Assembly: GCA_028679035.1 (NCBI GenBank)
Contig: JAJRCL010000179.1
Span: forward strand, 1-5,446
Length of the DNA stretch: 5,446 bases
DNA from: Methanomicrobiales archaeon
GTDB lineage: Archaea; Halobacteriota; Methanomicrobia; Methanomicrobiales; JACTUA01
Reading direction: 5' to 3'
The position numbers and the translations under genes are program-made. How positions within the stretch are numbered: position 1 is the first letter of the stretch; the number at the start of each line of letters is the position of its first letter. The notes under the pieces were generated by a model. That model did no database searches. It had not been told where the DNA came from and saw only the letters and a list, made by a program, of their open reading frames with translations. Below, piece after piece: positions 4,307-5,446 of this stretch.

Positions 4307-5446
4307 TCAGAATTCTCCGCCCATGCCACCCATTCCGCCCATTCCGCCCATGCCACCCATACCTCCCATGCCGCCCCCACCGGGTGGCATTTCGGGTGCT
4401 GCGGACTTGGAGGAAGCGATGACATCATCGATACGGAGGATCATCATCGCTGCCTCTGCGGCCGAGGCGATTGCCTGGGTCTTTACCCGCAGGGGTTCGA
4501 TGACGCCCAGCTTGATCATATCGGCGGTCTTTCCGGTATAGACATCGAGACCGATGTTCTTTCTTCCCTTCTCGTGTTCCGCACGCAGTGCGACGAGCAT
4601 GTCGATGGGATCGAGCCCGGCGTTCTCGGCAAGCGTGCGGGGAATGATATCCATTGCACCGGCAAACGCCTCGATCGCGAGCTGGGCACGCCCGCCGACA
4701 CTCTGGGCATATTCCCGCAGGCGCAGGGACAGCTCCGTCTCCGGTGCGCCGCCTCCTGCAACAAACTTCTTGTCTTCCATGACAACCGAGACGACGCTGA
4801 TCGCGTCATCGATTGCACGCTCGAGTTCTGCAACGACGTGTTCGGTGCCGCCCCGGACGATGAGGGAAACCGCTTTCGGGTTGTCGCACTTCTCAACGAA
4901 GATCATCTCTTCGCCGCTCACTTTGCGTTCTTCCACGATACCCGCGTGCCCGAGTTCTTCCTTGGTGATCGCATCGATGCTGCTGACCACGTTTGCCCCG
5001 GTGGCACGGGCAAGTTTGTCCATGTCGCTCTTCTTCACACGGCGCACGGCCAGGATTCCGGATTTGGCGAGATAATGCTGGGCGATGTCATCGATACCCT
5101 TCTGGCAGAAGACAACGTTCGCACCGCTCTTGACGACTTTATCGACGATAGTGCGGATCATCCGCTCTTCCTCGTCGAGGAACGCCTGGAGCTGGTCCGG
5201 GCTCGTGATATTGATCTCGGCGTCGACTTCGGTCTTCTTGAATTCGATGGCGGCATTGAGGAGCAGGATCTTTGCGTTTTCCACCTTCTTTGGCATCTGT
5301 GGGTGGACCCGTTCCTTGTCAATGATCATGCCTTCAATGATTTCGGAATCCTCAATAGAGCCACCGACCTTTTTCTCGATCTTCACATTGTCGGTATCCA
5401 CGGTGCCGTCCTCATCGGCGACCATCATGACCGCCCTGACAACGAG
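4307..5446 (-). CDS. Thermosome subunit (group II chaperonin), N-terminus outside window
   Basis: This is the ATP-driven cytosolic chaperonin subunit that assembles into a double-ring cage with a built-in lid to fold proteins. The frame is open to the window edge (5446), so the ATG at 5428 is internal. About 379 residues are visible of a usual 540-560. They begin near the equatorial/intermediate junction (LVVRAVMM). The apical domain follows with DNVKIEKKVGGSIEDS, the EGMIIDKERVHPQMP strand, the helical-protrusion region around DEEERMI and GANVVFCQKGIDD. The return to the intermediate and equatorial domains shows IVRGGTEHV, VAGGGAPE (nucleotide-pocket loop), NAGLDPID and EPLRVKTQAI-SAAEAAMMILRIDD. 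The C-terminus is a GGM-repeat tail ending GGEF. The GDGTT ATP-binding loop should lie in the missing N-terminal part. Whether this is the alpha, beta or another paralog cannot be told. It converges on the por operon with no functional link implied. Confidence 0.97.
   Translation of the reverse strand, partial: LVVRAVMMVADEDGTVDTDNVKIEKKVGGSIEDSEIIEGMIIDKERVHPQMPKKVENAKILLLNAAIEFKKTEVDAEINITSPDQLQAFLDEEERMIRTIVDKVVKSGANVVFCQKGIDDIAQHYLAKSGILAVRRVKKSDMDKLARATGANVVSSIDAITKEELGHAGIVEERKVSGEEMIFVEKCDNPKAVSLIVRGGTEHVVAELERAIDDAISVVSVVMEDKKFVAGGGAPETELSLRLREYAQSVGGRAQLAIEAFAGAMDIIPRTLAENAGLDPIDMLVALRAEHEKGRKNIGLDVYTGKTADMIKLGVIEPLRVKTQAIASAAEAAMMILRIDDVIASSKSAAPEMPPGGGGMGGMGGMGGMGGMGGMGGEF
4316..4381 (-). 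repeat. Tandem 9-base repeats encoding the thermosome GGM tail
   Basis: About seven degenerate 9-base units of the GGN-GGN-ATG type encode the Gly-Gly-Met tail that projects into the chaperonin cavity in this family. Glycine third positions vary between units, so the array is maintained as protein sequence with some drift, but copy number could still vary by slippage. Confidence 0.85.

Noticed and set aside
4236..4541. A + strand ORF with a long Pro-Pro-Met/Ile repeat resembling a proline-rich protein
   Set aside because: It is the antisense of the thermosome GGM tail; the repeat comes from the Gly-Gly-Met codons on the other strand.
4554..5075. A 173-residue serine-rich + strand ORF
   Set aside because: It is the antisense shadow of the thermosome gene, whose motifs are unmistakable.

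Overview
The window reads as a piece of archaeal chromosome. The most likely source is a euryarchaeal methanogen, possibly of the Methanomicrobiales type. Three things support this: a thermosome (group II chaperonin) gene ending in GGM repeats, an archaeal-style TruA C-terminus, and a four-subunit 2-oxoacid:ferredoxin oxidoreductase encoded as separate beta, alpha, gamma and delta genes. Genus cannot be fixed from the sequence alone. The DNA is GC-rich, and several starts carry Shine-Dalgarno sequences of the GGAGG(T) type.

Layout from left to right. Bases 1-255 are the 3' end of a tRNA pseudouridine synthase (truA), cut by the window edge. A 233-base gap follows; it contains short inverted repeats and a T-run that could end truA transcription. 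Bases 489-701 encode a 70-residue four-cysteine protein with a GTG start and a good ribosome binding site. One base beyond its stop, on the opposite strand, ends a 178-residue single-pass membrane protein of unknown function (1239 down to 703). A divergent intergenic region of about 145 bases separates that gene from the oxidoreductase operon.

The operon (1384-4133, + strand) is porB, porA, porG and porD, with each gene overlapping the next (13, 8 and 4 bases). The products should form one enzyme. Beta and alpha bind thiamine diphosphate (TPP) and the 2-oxoacid, beta carries one [4Fe-4S] cluster, delta carries two more, and gamma completes the CoA-dependent complex. In a methanogen such an enzyme would typically run toward pyruvate synthesis from acetyl-CoA, CO2 and reduced ferredoxin. 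Beta and alpha are clearly pyruvate-type, but they differ from the textbook archaeal PorA/PorB at several conserved motifs, and the gene order is beta-alpha-gamma-delta rather than the usual gamma-delta-alpha-beta. The exact substrate should therefore be treated as likely, not proven.

The right end (5446 down to 4307, - strand) is the C-terminal two thirds of a thermosome subunit. It converges on porD, with about 170 bases of T-rich and A-rich intergenic sequence between them. No tRNA, rRNA, CRISPR array, insertion sequence or obvious defence or mobile system was seen. Most of the window is ordinary core metabolism; the divergent oxidoreductase and the two small orphan genes are the parts worth a second look.
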